64,000 bases of DNA from positions 754,501 to 818,500 of the forward strand of contig CP027224.1 of NCBI GenBank assembly GCA_002973635.1, given 5' to 3'. This DNA comes from Lysinibacillus sp. B2A1 (GTDB lineage Bacteria > Bacillota > Bacilli > Bacillales_A > Planococcaceae). The notes beneath the pieces were generated by a model. That model made no database searches, was not told the origin of the DNA, and saw only the letters and a list, made by a program, of their open reading frames with translations. Positions within the stretch are counted from its first letter, which is position 1, and every line of letters starts with the position of its first letter. Position numbers and translations under genes: made by a program. Shown one piece after another: positions 37,428 through 48,164 of this stretch.

Positions 37428-38396
37428 ATGAATAATTCAAATTATAAAATAGAAGAACTGAATATGCAGCTTACAGAGGAATGGAATGATTTTGTTGCTA
37501 AATCTAAAAATGCTACATTTCTTCATAACACCAATTATATGCATTACCATATTGATAGATTCAATGATTGTTCTTTAATTATAAAAAAAAATGAACAAAT
37601 AGTAGCGTTATTACCTGGAAATATAAGCGAAAATACTGTTTTTTATTCTCATCAAGGATTGACATATGGGGGATTGCTAATAACAAATGATACGAAACTA
37701 CCAGACGTTTTAGAGTATTTTAATATTATCAATCGATACTTATATGATAATAAAAAAGTAACAAAAATAGTCTATAAAACTATTCCGTATATTTATAGCA
37801 ATGTACCTTCTCAAGAAGATGAATATGCATTATTCAGATTAGGGGCAAAAAGAATTGCTTGCAGTGCTTCATCAACAATAATAATAAATAATAAAATTAA
37901 GATTAGTTCATTAAGAAAAAGGAAAATAAAAAAATCACAGAGTAATCAATTAAATATACAAATTGATAATGAATATGAAGAGTTTTGGAATATATTAAAG
38001 AATAACTTGGAAGATAGACACGGCACAAAACCAGTTCATTCTGTCGAAGAGTTAAAGTTATTAAAAAAAAGATTTCCAAATGAAATTAAATTATTTTCAG
38101 TTTACTTCAATAATGAATGTTTAGCGGGTGCCTTGATTTATATTGTTGGGAAGGTAGCGCATGTACAGTACATTGCATCTAATGACATTGGTAAGCAAGT
38201 GTCGGCTTTAGATTATTTATTCAATTATTTAATTGAAGATGTTTTTAATGATATGAATTATTTTGATTTTGGAACGTCAGTGGAAGAGAACGGATATAAA
38301 TTGAATGAAGGTTTGATTTTCCAAAAGGAAGGTTTTGGTGCGAGAACTGTTGTATATAATCATTACGAATATTATTTAGAAGAGGTACTAAAATGA
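37428..38396 (+). CDS. FemAB/GNAT-like acyltransferase
   Basis: 322 aa from ATG 37428, behind agggtgg (a frame extension to GTG 37419 falls inside that site). The order of elements ([20 protein letters not shown] at the start; GLTYGGLL; a basic [32 protein letters not shown] core; [17 protein letters not shown]) matches peptidoglycan-bridge/FemAB-like and BioF2-type acyltransferases found in sugar-acylation clusters. It sits between the ketoisomerase fusion and the aminotransferase, so it probably adds an acyl or aminoacyl group to the amino sugar. The substrate is unknown. Confidence 0.75.
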   Translation: MNNSNYKIEELNMQLTEEWNDFVAKSKNATFLHNTNYMHYHIDRFNDCSLIIKKNEQIVALLPGNISENTVFYSHQGLTYGGLLITNDTKLPDVLEYFNIINRYLYDNKKVTKIVYKTIPYIYSNVPSQEDEYALFRLGAKRIACSASSTIIINNKIKISSLRKRKIKKSQSNQLNIQIDNEYEEFWNILKNNLEDRHGTKPVHSVEELKLLKKRFPNEIKLFSVYFNNECLAGALIYIVGKVAHVQYIASNDIGKQVSALDYLFNYLIEDVFNDMNYFDFGTSVEENGYKLNEGLIFQKEGFGARTVVYNHYEYYLEEVLK

Positions 38397-39487
38397 TTTC
38401 ATTTTTAGATTTAAAAAAAATTAATAACAAGTATGAAGCAGAACTAAAACAAGCAGCTTCACGTGTAATTGATAGCGGCTGGTATATTTCTGGTGAAGAA
38501 GTAGATGCCTTTGAGAAAGAGTTTGCAACATATTGTGGTACAAAGCATTGTATCGGTGTTAGTAATGGATTAGATGCTTTGAAATTAATATTACAGGCCT
38601 ATGGTATTGGTGAAGGAGATGAAGTAATTGTACCTTCAAATACGTACATCGCTTCGTTATTAGCTATTTCACAAGTAGGTGCAATGCCAATTTTAGTTGA
38701 GCCAAATCTTGAAACTTATAATATTAAGCCAACATTAATAGAAGAAAAAATCACACCAAATACAAAGGCAATTTTAGTTGTTCATCTTTATGGTCGTGTT
38801 GTGGAGATGTCCCCGATAATGGAAATGGCTGCAAAATATAACTTAAAGGTCATTGAGGATGCTGCACAGTCACATGGAGCGGAATATAATGGCCGACGTG
38901 TTGGAAATTTAGGAGATGCAGCAGGCTTTAGCTTTTATCCAGGAAAGAACTTAGGTGCTTTAGGAGATGCTGGTGCTATTACAACAAATGATGACACTTT
39001 AGCAGAAAGAGTAAAGGCATATCGAAATTATGGTTCCCACAAAAAATATGAAAATCTTTATAAAGGTTATAACCATAGATTAGATGAAATGCAGGCTGCT
39101 TTTTTACGAGTGAAACTACCTTATTTGGATAAAGAGAATACTATTCGACATCATTTAGCGAAAATGTATTTAAATCATATCAAAAATGAGCTAATTACAC
39201 TACCAAGCATTCCAAACCACGAGGAAGAGTGTGTTTGGCATGTATTTACAGTTCGAGTTAAAAATCGCCAACAATTTAAAAATTATTTAACAGAGCATGA
39301 TATTCAAACAATTATTCACTATCCGATTCCACCACACCAGCAAGTGGCTTATAGTGAATGGAATGAGTTAAGCTACCCAGTGTCCGAGCAAATTCATCTT
39401 GAAATTATTAGCATTCCTATTTCTCCAGTACAAACAGAAGAGGAAACGTGGAAAGTAATCGAAGTAGTAAATAATTTTAAAGGTTAA
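38393..39487 (+). CDS. DegT/DnrJ/EryC1 sugar aminotransferase (FdtB/QdtB-like)
   Basis: 364-aa PLP enzyme. The Schiff-base Lys is in [17 protein letters not shown] (about residue 185); [17 protein letters not shown] and [15 protein letters not shown] are typical. Expected to aminate C3 of dTDP-3-keto-6-deoxyhexose made by the ketoisomerase. Overlaps the previous gene by four bases. A second DegT enzyme at 48816 serves a different sugar. Assignment as the 3-aminotransferase comes from context. Confidence 0.88.
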   Translation: MISFLDLKKINNKYEAELKQAASRVIDSGWYISGEEVDAFEKEFATYCGTKHCIGVSNGLDALKLILQAYGIGEGDEVIVPSNTYIASLLAISQVGAMPILVEPNLETYNIKPTLIEEKITPNTKAILVVHLYGRVVEMSPIMEMAAKYNLKVIEDAAQSHGAEYNGRRVGNLGDAAGFSFYPGKNLGALGDAGAITTNDDTLAERVKAYRNYGSHKKYENLYKGYNHRLDEMQAAFLRVKLPYLDKENTIRHHLAKMYLNHIKNELITLPSIPNHEEECVWHVFTVRVKNRQQFKNYLTEHDIQTIIHYPIPPHQQVAYSEWNELSYPVSEQIHLEIISIPISPVQTEEETWKVIEVVNNFKG

Positions 39488-39501
39488 TAGAGAGAGAGCT
39501 T

Positions 39502-40758
39502 ATGAATTTTTTTAAAACAAGTTTATTGTCTGCGATATCAACTTTTATCAAATTAGCTTCAGGTCTTGTTATTAATAAAGTGATTGCTGTTTATATAGGT
39601 CCTGCCGGTGTTGCTCTAATCGGGCAGTTTCAAAATTTTTTAAATGTCGTAGTGACACTTGGTAACGGAGCTATCAATTCTGGTGTAACAAAATATGTTG
39701 CAGAATATAATGATAAAGATTTAATGAAAAGAGATGCCTACATCACTGCTGCTATTAAGATTACTTTAGTTGTTTCTGTGATATTGGGTATAACGCTTAT
39801 TACTAGCAGTCGATTTATTTCTGAAACCTTATTTAATACAGTAGACTATCATATTTTATTTAAAGTACTTGGTGGAACATTGTGGCTTATTGGTCTTAAC
39901 TCAATTATATTATCAATTATTAATGGTTTAAAAAAAATACGACTATTTATTACAATTAATGTTACTGGTAGTTTATTATCACTGCTATTCACCACTATTT
40001 TAACTATTAAGTATAATCTTTGGGGTGCCTTACTAGCCATGATTCTTGTACAGGCACTATTATTGTTTATTTCATTGCCAATTGCTTTGAAAAGATTAAA
40101 CATTCAATTTAGTTTAAAGAAGAAGTCTTTATCAAGCGAATATTATAAAAAGCTCTTAGCATTCTCTTCAATGTCTATTGTTTCAATTATTTGTGTTTCT
40201 GTTACACAGATAGCAATACGAAATCACCTAGCAAATTCATTTTCCTTACAAGAAGCAGGGTATTGGCAATCTATTTGGATGATTTCCACGATGTATTTAA
40301 TGATAATTACAACTGCTCTTTCCACGTATTATTTACCTAGACTGTCAGAGTTGAATAATGTTATTGATTTAAAAAAGGAAATAGTATCAGGGTATAAAAT
40401 TATTATTCCATTTGTAATAATTTCTGCTACATCTATCTATTTATTAAGAGATTTCATTATCGCTATTTTATTTACAAATGAATTTTATCCTATGAGGGAC
40501 TTGTTTTTTTATCAATTACTTGGGGATTTCTTTAAAATGTGTAGCTGGGGATTAGCATATTTAATGATTGCAAAAAAAATGACTAGCACATTTATTATAA
40601 CTGAGATTGGATTTTCAATGTTCTTTTATATTTTAACAGTAATTCTAACGGATCAAAATGGAGTCATAGGAGTAACATATGCATATGCTATAAATTATTT
40701 TATTTATACGATAATTATTATTTTAGTTATAAGAAAATGGATGAATAAGATTGGATAG
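39502..40758 (+). CDS. Wzx-type polysaccharide flippase
   Basis: 418 aa, about 12 membrane helices, with the O-antigen translocase start (TFIKLASGLVINKVIAVYIG, then PAGVALIGQFQNFLN). It moves the undecaprenyl-diphosphate-linked repeat unit across the membrane. ATG 39502 has agagagag upstream, a modest ribosome binding site. Its place among glycosyltransferases and a Wzy candidate is that of a Wzx/Wzy system. Confidence 0.88.
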   Translation: MNFFKTSLLSAISTFIKLASGLVINKVIAVYIGPAGVALIGQFQNFLNVVVTLGNGAINSGVTKYVAEYNDKDLMKRDAYITAAIKITLVVSVILGITLITSSRFISETLFNTVDYHILFKVLGGTLWLIGLNSIILSIINGLKKIRLFITINVTGSLLSLLFTTILTIKYNLWGALLAMILVQALLLFISLPIALKRLNIQFSLKKKSLSSEYYKKLLAFSSMSIVSIICVSVTQIAIRNHLANSFSLQEAGYWQSIWMISTMYLMIITTALSTYYLPRLSELNNVIDLKKEIVSGYKIIIPFVIISATSIYLLRDFIIAILFTNEFYPMRDLFFYQLLGDFFKMCSWGLAYLMIAKKMTSTFIITEIGFSMFFYILTVILTDQNGVIGVTYAYAINYFIYTIIIILVIRKWMNKIG

Positions 40759-40764
40759 ATCAAA

Positions 40765-41817
40765 ATGAAAAAAATTCTATTATTGGGCGAATATAGTGGA
40801 CTGCATACTAATTTAAAAAGTGCTTTAGTGAGGTTGGGACATGAGGTAACTTTAGCTTCTGCAGGTGATGGAAAAAAGGGTATATATGGTGATTTAAATT
40901 TAAATTTAGAATCTACTACGAGGATAGGGAAATTTAAAGAATTGAAAAATATTTTAGAGGGTCTCGAAGGCTATGATATTGTTCAATTTATTAATCCTTA
41001 CGTCTCACATAAATTAGGAGTTTTATTGTATAATACAATCTATTCAAAAAATGACAAAATTTATTGTGTTGCTGCAGGAGACGATGTAGAGTTTTTAAGC
41101 TTTGTATTAAATGGGGGGATGACACCCTATACAGTATTTGATGAATATATTGAACAAAATCATAAATTGGAATATACATCCCTTTTGGATAAATATTTAC
41201 ACAGGAGATTTATGTCTAATATGGATGGAATTATACCCGCGATGTGGGAGTATGCAGAAAGCTATCGGAAAAGTATGTATCAAAATAAATTAAAGGAAAC
41301 AATACCACTTTCAATTGATTTAGAGAAGATTCAATATGAAGAACCCAAGATAGGAAATAAAATAGTATTCTATCATGCATCTAATAGACCTCTATTTAAG
41401 GGGACAGCAAATATTATTAAGGCAATGGAGATATTTAAAAGTAAATATCCGAATGATGTTGAAATGATAAATGCAGATTTTTTACCACTAAATGAATACT
41501 TAGAAGTCATGTCCAAAACTCATGTTGTAATTGATCAATGTAGAAGCTTTTCTTATGGTATGAATGCATTATATAGTGGTGCTAAAGGGAAAATAGTTAT
41601 GAGTGGTTCTGAAGAAGTTGCAATGAAAGAGTTAAAAGTGGAAAACTCTCCTATTATTAATATTACACCTGATATATCTCATATTCTCAATGAGTTTGAA
41701 CGTATTTTAGAAAATAAGCATAAAATTCTTGAAATGTCTCATGAAATCAGGGAGTATATTGAAGAAGTACATGATTGTTCAAAAATAGCTCTGAGGTATT
41801 TAAATACATGGAAATAA
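40765..41817 (+). CDS. GT-B type glycosyltransferase
   Basis: 350 aa with an N-terminal Rossmann start (KKILLLGEYSGLHTNLKSAL) and a C-terminal lobe of GT4 style (VFYHASNRPLFKGTANIIKA, then a late helix HEIREYIEEVHDCSKIAL). The usual E(x)7E motif is weak (GAKGKIVMSGSEEV). Sugar and acceptor are unknown. The ribosome binding site (ggatag) is poor. Codons are A+T-rich like the neighbouring genes of the variable block. Confidence 0.75.
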   Translation: MKKILLLGEYSGLHTNLKSALVRLGHEVTLASAGDGKKGIYGDLNLNLESTTRIGKFKELKNILEGLEGYDIVQFINPYVSHKLGVLLYNTIYSKNDKIYCVAAGDDVEFLSFVLNGGMTPYTVFDEYIEQNHKLEYTSLLDKYLHRRFMSNMDGIIPAMWEYAESYRKSMYQNKLKETIPLSIDLEKIQYEEPKIGNKIVFYHASNRPLFKGTANIIKAMEIFKSKYPNDVEMINADFLPLNEYLEVMSKTHVVIDQCRSFSYGMNALYSGAKGKIVMSGSEEVAMKELKVENSPIINITPDISHILNEFERILENKHKILEMSHEIREYIEEVHDCSKIALRYLNTWK

Positions 41818-42204
41818 CTCAACCCCGATTTTTCATTCTAGTGTAGGGTAGTACAAAGAAACAGGCGTTTAAATAACTTGTCACAACACGTATTTCTTTA
41901 CCCTCCACTCATGAATTGACATTTTCGTGCTGTATCTACATAATTAAATTCTCTTAAGATTGTTTGCTATTCTGCCTCCGAAAGAAAGTTTTGAATGAGT
42001 GTAAAAAACGTGTTATTTTGTTTCAAAAGATATTATTCATTTCGTAATTGCTTCTGTGGTAACTAACACTTTATATGAGAATCTTTCTTTTGTTTAATCT
42101 TTATAGGAAGAAACTTTATTATCAACATACATGCATTTATATTTTATTAATTTTAATTTAGAATTATCTGATTAAATTATAGTTCTCTCTGACATTGAAT
42201 AGAA
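41818..42204. pseudogene. Gap with a possible transposase remnant (minus strand)
   Basis: 387 bases with no intact gene. On the minus strand, about 42003 down to 41908, one frame reads FTLIQNFLSEAE, stop, QTILREFNYVDTARKCQFMS. This recalls the N-terminal part of IS4-group transposases (a '..DTARKC..' segment), broken by a stop codon. No inverted repeats or target duplication can be identified. The placement, inside the variable part of a polysaccharide locus, makes an old insertion plausible. Confidence 0.35.
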
Positions 42205-43050
42205 ATGAGGAAAAGTAGATTGGAATTTTCTTTAATAGTATGTACTTTAGGAAGAAGTATTGAAATAGAAGAATTATTTGAATCCTTAGAAAATCAAAAA
42301 TTTAAGGATTTTGAAGTGATTCTTATAGATCAAAATGAAAAAAACTTATTGGAAGACATAGTAGCCAAGTCTCAAATGAAAATAAAGATTAAACATATAA
42401 AATCAAAAGAAAAAGGGTTATCTAAAGCAAGGAATCGAGGAATTAAAGTAGCTAGTGGAAATTATATTGCATTTCCAGATGATGATTGTCAGTATAATTC
42501 AGATACACTCTTAAAAATATTTAATATGTTTCAAAATACTAACTATGATTTTATTACATGTAATACCAAAGAAAAAGATTCAAATAATGCATTAGTAAGT
42601 TTACCCAATACGAAAAAAATAATGCAGCATAATTTTTATAAAATTTACGGGGTATCCTTTACTCTTTTTTTTAACAAAAAAGTAATATCTAAAGTAGGAG
42701 AGTTTGATGAAACATTAGGAGTGGGTTCAGGAACAATTTTTGGGGCAGGAGAAGAGACGGATTATTTAATTAGAGTTGTAAAAAATAATTATAATGGGTT
42801 ATATATTCCAAATATATATGTATATCATCCAGCTAAAGAATTAATCTATAATCAGGCTACTTTTAAAAGAGCGTTAATGTATGGAGGAGGTATGGGAAGG
42901 GTTGTAAAAAAACATTTTAACTTTTTGAGAACGTCTAGAGCAATTATCGCTCCATTAATCAAGTCAATATTAAGTATTAGTAATATCAATAAAGCAAAGT
43001 TTTATTTTATAAATTTTATTGGAACGTTAAGAGGGTACTATAAAAGCTAA
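42205..43050 (+). CDS. GT2 family glycosyltransferase
   Basis: 281 aa, GT-A fold: SLIVCTLGRSIEIEELFESL at the start, EKGLSKARNRGIKVASGNYI, and the metal-binding DxD in FPDDDCQYN (about residue 93). GAGEETDYLIRV in the second half fits the acceptor region. The start may be ATG 42205 (poor ribosome binding site) or TTG 42220, which has gaggaa better placed. It transfers one sugar of the repeat unit; which one is unknown. Confidence 0.85.
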   Translation: MRKSRLEFSLIVCTLGRSIEIEELFESLENQKFKDFEVILIDQNEKNLLEDIVAKSQMKIKIKHIKSKEKGLSKARNRGIKVASGNYIAFPDDDCQYNSDTLLKIFNMFQNTNYDFITCNTKEKDSNNALVSLPNTKKIMQHNFYKIYGVSFTLFFNKKVISKVGEFDETLGVGSGTIFGAGEETDYLIRVVKNNYNGLYIPNIYVYHPAKELIYNQATFKRALMYGGGMGRVVKKHFNFLRTSRAIIAPLIKSILSISNINKAKFYFINFIGTLRGYYKS

Positions 43051-43083
43051 AATTGATACCTTACAAAGTATGGGGATATTTAT

Positions 43084-44148
43084 ATGTATATTATGTTGAT
43101 TATGCTATTATTTATAGTATTTTTTTATTTTCTAATAGATAAAAAACTTAAGCTTGGATTAAGCAATATATTCGCCATGCTTTTTTTTACTTTTTTAACA
43201 TGTTTGGCCGGTTTACGCTATGGTGTTGGATTAGATTACTTTAGTTATGAAGATTGGTTTAAATATTGGGATATGTCTTTTTCTTCCGAATGGATATATA
43301 TGTTTATTATGTATATAGTGAAAATGGCAAATGGAGAATTTTATATTATTACAATTATTATGGCTATTGTAACCAATCTTTTTATTTATTTAGGTATTAA
43401 AAATTGGGGAGTAAAGGGGGAATATCTATTCTTGTCCGTTCTGTTGTACTGTTCAGAACATTTTTTAATTTATTTAAATTTAATGAGGCAGGGTGCAGCC
43501 GTTGCTATATTTTTCTACGCCAGTAAATTTATAGTGACAAGAAGCTTCAAAAAATATCTTCTTTTTATTATATTAGCTAGCGGTTTCCATTACTCTGCGA
43601 TCTTTCTTTTAGTATTATATTTTCTTCCTAATATTAGAATAAAATATAAATTGTATTGCACTTTGCTAATTGTTGCAATTTTAGTTACTTATTTAGGAAT
43701 TACGAATGAAATATTAAATTTTATAGTTAAATTTACTCCTTATAGTGATAAATATTACAATCATGTTTATCTACAATCAGGTGATATTGACTGGTTTTCA
43801 CCAGTAGTGTTATTTAGAGTGGTGTTTAGTGTGATATTAATTTATTTATCGTCATTTGGCTATGATTCGCTTAAAAAGATATCATTAATAATAACATTCT
43901 ATCAAATAGGCATAATACTCAATATTTTGTCGTTATCTACGTTTATGTTTGATAGAATTGGAATATACTTAAGGATTTTTGAAATAGTTATAGTTCCAAT
44001 ATTGATGTCTCTTATTAAAGATAAGTATTTGAGACAACTACTTTTTATTTTTTTATTTGTATTTATGTTAATTGTAATATCTAATAGCTTATTAATTAAT
44101 CCCGATCCAAGTTTACTTAGATATAAAAGTATTTTTGAATCTGAATAG
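43084..44148 (+). CDS. EpsG/Wzy-type polysaccharide polymerase
   Basis: 354 aa, about 10 membrane helices. The family pattern is present: LAGLRYGVGLDYFSYEDWF in the first loop, LMRQGAAVAIFFYAS, and SGFHYSAIFLLVLYF. EpsG-like proteins polymerise lipid-linked repeat units on the outer face. ATG 43084 lies in tttatATG with ggggata just upstream. Very A+T-rich, as is usual for polymerase genes. Confidence 0.82.
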   Translation: MYIMLIMLLFIVFFYFLIDKKLKLGLSNIFAMLFFTFLTCLAGLRYGVGLDYFSYEDWFKYWDMSFSSEWIYMFIMYIVKMANGEFYIITIIMAIVTNLFIYLGIKNWGVKGEYLFLSVLLYCSEHFLIYLNLMRQGAAVAIFFYASKFIVTRSFKKYLLFIILASGFHYSAIFLLVLYFLPNIRIKYKLYCTLLIVAILVTYLGITNEILNFIVKFTPYSDKYYNHVYLQSGDIDWFSPVVLFRVVFSVILIYLSSFGYDSLKKISLIITFYQIGIILNILSLSTFMFDRIGIYLRIFEIVIVPILMSLIKDKYLRQLLFIFLFVFMLIVISNSLLINPDPSLLRYKSIFESE

Positions 44149-44358
44149 CTGTCTAACTTAATTAAAGATAGGAAGACATATTAGTTTATGTTACTTTTAG
44201 AATTATTTTGTGAAAAAAATACAAATACATAGTGCATTTATTTTTGCTATAATGGTGTTTTTTGTGTAGTAGATTGAAGTTTTTTATCTAAATAAAACAC
44301 CCATTTAGCATGATATTTTATTTACTCATTTTTAAATTTATTTAACAGGAGTATTAAT
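44149..44358. other. 210-bp gap inside the polysaccharide locus
   Basis: Contains a tataat (44249-44254) that could be a -10, and an 8-bp stem ggtgtttt/aaaacacc around 44256-44303. These may form an internal promoter and hairpin, splitting the locus in two transcripts; evidence is weak. Confidence 0.35.
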
Positions 44359-45432
44359 ATGAGAATTTTACATGTAATACCTAGTTTAGGAAGTGGTGGT
44401 GCTGAAAAAATGCTTGTTGATATAGTAAGAGAAATGCAAAAACAAAATATTAATTGTGAAGTTGCTATATTAACTAAATCCCATGATTTTTTCGGACAAG
44501 AAATTGATAAATTAAATATATCAAAATATTATAGTTCTACTGAAAAAGTTTATTCTCCTAAAAATATAGTATTTTTAAAAAAAATTCTTAAATCAAATGA
44601 TTATGACTATATTCATACACATTTATTTGCGCCACAATTGTTTACTCCTATTGCTATGAAATTAGCTAATAAATCTATACCGTTGATTACAACAGAGCAC
44701 AATACCAATAATAGAAGAAGAGAAATTAAAATTTTATATTTATTAGATTTTTGGATGTATAAACAATATAAAAAAATTATTGCAATTTCGCCTGAAACTA
44801 GACAGTATTTAAATACTTATTTACCTAATACGAAAAATAAGACTAGGGTTATTGAAAATGGAATAGATATTTCACAGTATATAAATGCTTTGCCCGTAGA
44901 GAGAAAACAAATAGCAGAGGATTTACACACTGACGAAAAAATTATTCTAATGGTAGCAGCTATGAGAGAGCAAAAAGATCATGAAACATTAATTCGCGCA
45001 AGTAAGATTCTCCCAAATAAATACCGTGTTATATTTGTCGGGGATGGGGAACGTATGAACGAGGTAAAGAAATATGCTGTAGACCATGGGAGTAGTTCCA
45101 TTTTATTTTTAGGCAGTCGTACTGATGTACCAACCATTATGAAAACATCAGATGTATTTGTTCTTTCTTCAAAATGGGAAGGTTTTGGTTTAGTTGTTGT
45201 AGAAGCAGCAGCAGCTGGCTTACCAGTTGTAGCTTCAGATGTGGCGGGTTTAAGAGGTGTAGTGGATGCAATAGGTGGACAAGTATTTGAGCCTTTTAAT
45301 GAGCATGATTTAGTCGCTAAAATTATAAAAGCAGTTGAGCATAAAAAAGAAAGCTATAATGTTTCAAAGTTTGCAATTGAAACAACAGTAAAAAATTATT
45401 TGAAGTTATACCAAGAAAGTTTAAAGGACTGA
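44359..45432 (+). CDS. GT4 family glycosyltransferase
   Basis: 357 aa, GT-B fold. The N-terminal glycine-rich donor loop is IPSLGSGGAEKMLVDIV and the retaining GT4 E(x)7E motif is in SKWEGFGLVVVEAAAAGLPV. ENGIDISQY marks the start of the second lobe. ATG 44359 follows caggag. It adds an alpha-linked sugar to the lipid-linked unit; the donor is unknown. Confidence 0.88.
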   Translation: MRILHVIPSLGSGGAEKMLVDIVREMQKQNINCEVAILTKSHDFFGQEIDKLNISKYYSSTEKVYSPKNIVFLKKILKSNDYDYIHTHLFAPQLFTPIAMKLANKSIPLITTEHNTNNRRREIKILYLLDFWMYKQYKKIIAISPETRQYLNTYLPNTKNKTRVIENGIDISQYINALPVERKQIAEDLHTDEKIILMVAAMREQKDHETLIRASKILPNKYRVIFVGDGERMNEVKKYAVDHGSSSILFLGSRTDVPTIMKTSDVFVLSSKWEGFGLVVVEAAAAGLPVVASDVAGLRGVVDAIGGQVFEPFNEHDLVAKIIKAVEHKKESYNVSKFAIETTVKNYLKLYQESLKD

Positions 45433-45437
45433 AGTAA

Positions 45438-46550
45438 ATGAAAATTCTTTTTGTAGCCTCAGTTTATCGCCATTTAATAGCATTTCATATCCCATATATA
45501 AAATATTTTCTATCGAATGGGTTTGAGGTATGGGCAGCGGGAACAGGTGAAGAGGAAAAGCAAATTTTAGAGCAATTGGAAGTTAAATGTGTTGATATCC
45601 CGTTTTCTAGAAGTCCTCTGAATTCTCAAAACATCAAGTCTTATAAAGCTTTGCAACGACTATTTAAAACAGAGTTATTTGATCTCGTTCATGTACATAC
45701 ACCAGTAGCAGCTTTTTTAACAAGAGCAGCCTTTAGGAGAACAAAATATGGTAAAATAATTTATACTGCACATGGATTTCATTTTTTCGAAGGAGCTCCA
45801 AGGCAGAACTGGGCTATTTATTATACTGTTGAAAAGATAGCAGCTAAGTGGACAGACTATTTAATTACCATTAATGAGGAAGATTTTAATAATGCTCAAA
45901 AATTATTATCGGTTGATAAGATTTCGTATGTTCATGGCGTAGGAGTCGAATTTGCAGATGAATGTTTAGGAAAACATGAAAGATTAAAGTTTAAAGAATC
46001 ATTAGGGTTATCAAGTGATTCTATAGTTATTTCGTATGTGGCAGAGTTAAACCTTAATAAAAACCATCAATTTTTACTTCGCAATTGGAAAGAATTAAAG
46101 CAACAAAATCCTTATCTTGAGTTACTGATAATTGGGTATGGAGAGAAAGAGAATGAATTAAAAGAATATGTAAAACGTGAACAGCTTTTAGGAGTCCATT
46201 TCTTGGGATTTAGAAAAGATGTTCCTAGATTGTTACAAATTACTGATATTGTCACGTTACTTTCTCATCGTGAAGGGTTGCCTAAAAGTATAATGGAGGC
46301 AATGGTTGCTAACATTCCATGTGTTGTAACAAATACAAGGGGACTAAGGGATTTAATAAAATCACACAAAAATGGATTTGTTGTGAATCATGAAGATGAT
46401 CAAGCACTTGTTTCAGCCTTTACAGTTCTTGCAAAGGAAGAACCATTGAGAAATCGAATGGGGGAAAAGGCAAAACAGTTAGTAGAACCGTATTTACTAG
46501 CAAAGGTATTACAGGAATATATAGCGATTTATGAACGTTTATTAAAGTAG
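45438..46550 (+). CDS. GT4 family glycosyltransferase (EpsD/PglA-like context)
   Basis: 370 aa. The N-terminal lobe contains LVHVHTPVAAFLTRAAFRR and IYTAHGFHFFEGAP, and the E(x)7E motif is HREGLPKSIMEAMVANIP. This type (HTPVAAF, TAHGFHFF) is found in EpsD-like enzymes next to PglC/EpsL-type initiating transferases and is thought to add the second sugar to lipid-linked bacillosamine. ATG 45438 lies 5 bases after the previous stop. Confidence 0.85.
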   Translation: MKILFVASVYRHLIAFHIPYIKYFLSNGFEVWAAGTGEEEKQILEQLEVKCVDIPFSRSPLNSQNIKSYKALQRLFKTELFDLVHVHTPVAAFLTRAAFRRTKYGKIIYTAHGFHFFEGAPRQNWAIYYTVEKIAAKWTDYLITINEEDFNNAQKLLSVDKISYVHGVGVEFADECLGKHERLKFKESLGLSSDSIVISYVAELNLNKNHQFLLRNWKELKQQNPYLELLIIGYGEKENELKEYVKREQLLGVHFLGFRKDVPRLLQITDIVTLLSHREGLPKSIMEAMVANIPCVVTNTRGLRDLIKSHKNGFVVNHEDDQALVSAFTVLAKEEPLRNRMGEKAKQLVEPYLLAKVLQEYIAIYERLLK

Positions 46551-46558
46551 GTGAGGAT

Positions 46559-47587
46559 ATGACAGTACTAATAACAGGTGGACTAGGTTTTATTGGAAGT
46601 CATACTGTAGTAGATTTAATCGAACAAGGGTATGACTGTGTGATACTTGATAATCTATCAAAAACTACGATTGATGTTTTAGATAAAATAGAGTTAATTG
46701 TTCAAAAAAAAGTACCATTTACGCAAGTGGATATGTTAGATATTAAAGCTTTGCGAAACGTGTTTGAAGAATATAATATTTCTGCGGTTATTCATTTTGC
46801 TGGTTTTAAATCTGTTGGTGAATCTGTCCAAAATCCACTAGTGTATTACCAAAATAATTTAATCAGTACATTAAACTTAATAGATGTAATGCAAACATTC
46901 AAGGTTAAAAAACTTGTTTTTAGCTCTTCTGCAACGGTCTATGGGAATTTACATACCCCTCCTATGAAAGAAGATTTCTCGCTTCAAGCACCTAATCCAT
47001 ATGGTCGTACTAAGCTAATGCTTGAAGAGATATTTCGTGATTTAGTTTCATCAGATAGTACTTGGAGTATAGCATTAATGCGTTATTTTAATCCTATTGG
47101 CGCCCACAGAAGCGGATTATTGGGAGAACTACCGTATGGTACTCCAAATAATTTAATGCCTCATGTGTTAAAAGTAGCGAGTGAAGAGATTTCTATATTA
47201 CATGTATTTGGAGGGAATTATGATACAGTAGATGGAAGTTGTATACGTGATTTCATTCATATAATGGATTTAGCGAGTGGACATGTGAAAGCTTTAGACT
47301 ATATTAATAGAAGTTTTGGGTGTGAGGCATTCAATCTCGGTACGGGTGTTGGTTACTCTATATTAGATTTAATTCATACGTTTGAGGAAGCAAATGATGT
47401 AAATGTTCCTTATACAATTGTAAATCGTCGAGACGGAGATATTGTTGTGAGTATTGCAGATGTTAAAAAAGCTGAAATTCTTCTTGGATGGAAGGCGAAA
47501 TATAATTTGGTAGATATGTGTAAAGATGCTTGGAGATGGAGTCAGACTATTAAGGAGAATAAAATTTCAAATGAAAAGGCTTTTTGA
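46559..47587 (+). CDS. galE: UDP-glucose 4-epimerase, copy 1
   Basis: 342-aa SDR epimerase interconverting UDP-Glc/UDP-Gal or the N-acetyl forms. [15 protein letters not shown] binds [11 protein letters not shown] and [11 protein letters not shown] (YxxxK) are catalytic. The spacing is classical GalE. A second copy lies at 50891. The 3' end overlaps the next gene by 17 bases. This copy may prefer UDP-GlcNAc, given its place next to the initiating transferase, but no residue decides it here. Confidence 0.9.
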   Translation: MTVLITGGLGFIGSHTVVDLIEQGYDCVILDNLSKTTIDVLDKIELIVQKKVPFTQVDMLDIKALRNVFEEYNISAVIHFAGFKSVGESVQNPLVYYQNNLISTLNLIDVMQTFKVKKLVFSSSATVYGNLHTPPMKEDFSLQAPNPYGRTKLMLEEIFRDLVSSDSTWSIALMRYFNPIGAHRSGLLGELPYGTPNNLMPHVLKVASEEISILHVFGGNYDTVDGSCIRDFIHIMDLASGHVKALDYINRSFGCEAFNLGTGVGYSILDLIHTFEEANDVNVPYTIVNRRDGDIVVSIADVKKAEILLGWKAKYNLVDMCKDAWRWSQTIKENKISNEKAF

Positions 47588-48164
47588 TTTTGTTGTTAGC
47601 TTATGCCTAATTATTGTAATTTCTTTTTTGATTGCGTTCATTTGGATTCTAGTTTACTTAAAACTAGGCTCTCCAGCAATATTCAAACAACCGCGTCCAG
47701 GTTTAGATGGCAAAGTATTCTATGTATATAAATTCCGTACAATGACAGATAAAAGAGATGCTAAAGGTGAGCTTTTACCAGATGAATTCCGTTTACCGTT
47801 ATTTGGGAAAATATTACGCAAGTTAAGCTTAGATGAGTTACCACAATTATGGAATGTTCTAAAGGGTGAAATGAGCTTTGTTGGTCCCCGTCCACTTCTA
47901 GTAGAATATTTACCACTTTATAATGAACGACAAGCACGTAGACATGAGGTTCGTCCAGGAATAACTGGTTGGGCGCAAGTGAATGGCCGCAATGCAATTT
48001 CATGGGAGGAAAAGTTCGAATATGATGTATGGTATGTTGAAAATAAATCAATATGGTTAGATATTAAAATATTATTATTAACAGTGAAAAAAGTATTTAT
48101 TTCTGAGGGGATTAATCAAGAAGGCCAAGCTACAATAGAGAAATTTAAAGGTAGTGATACTTAA
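47571..48164 (+). CDS. Initiating sugar-phosphate transferase (PglC/EpsL/WcaJ family)
   Basis: 197 aa from ATG 47571 (aaggag at 47552-47557); an extension to 47526 lies inside galE. One N-terminal hydrophobic re-entrant helix, [38 protein letters not shown], then [12 protein letters not shown] and [13 protein letters not shown] are hallmarks. Short members of this kind load a phospho-sugar, often diacetylbacillosamine, on undecaprenyl phosphate at the inner face of the membrane. The next two genes make that sugar. Confidence 0.93.
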   Translation: MKRLFDFVVSLCLIIVISFLIAFIWILVYLKLGSPAIFKQPRPGLDGKVFYVYKFRTMTDKRDAKGELLPDEFRLPLFGKILRKLSLDELPQLWNVLKGEMSFVGPRPLLVEYLPLYNERQARRHEVRPGITGWAQVNGRNAISWEEKFEYDVWYVENKSIWLDIKILLLTVKKVFISEGINQEGQATIEKFKGSDT

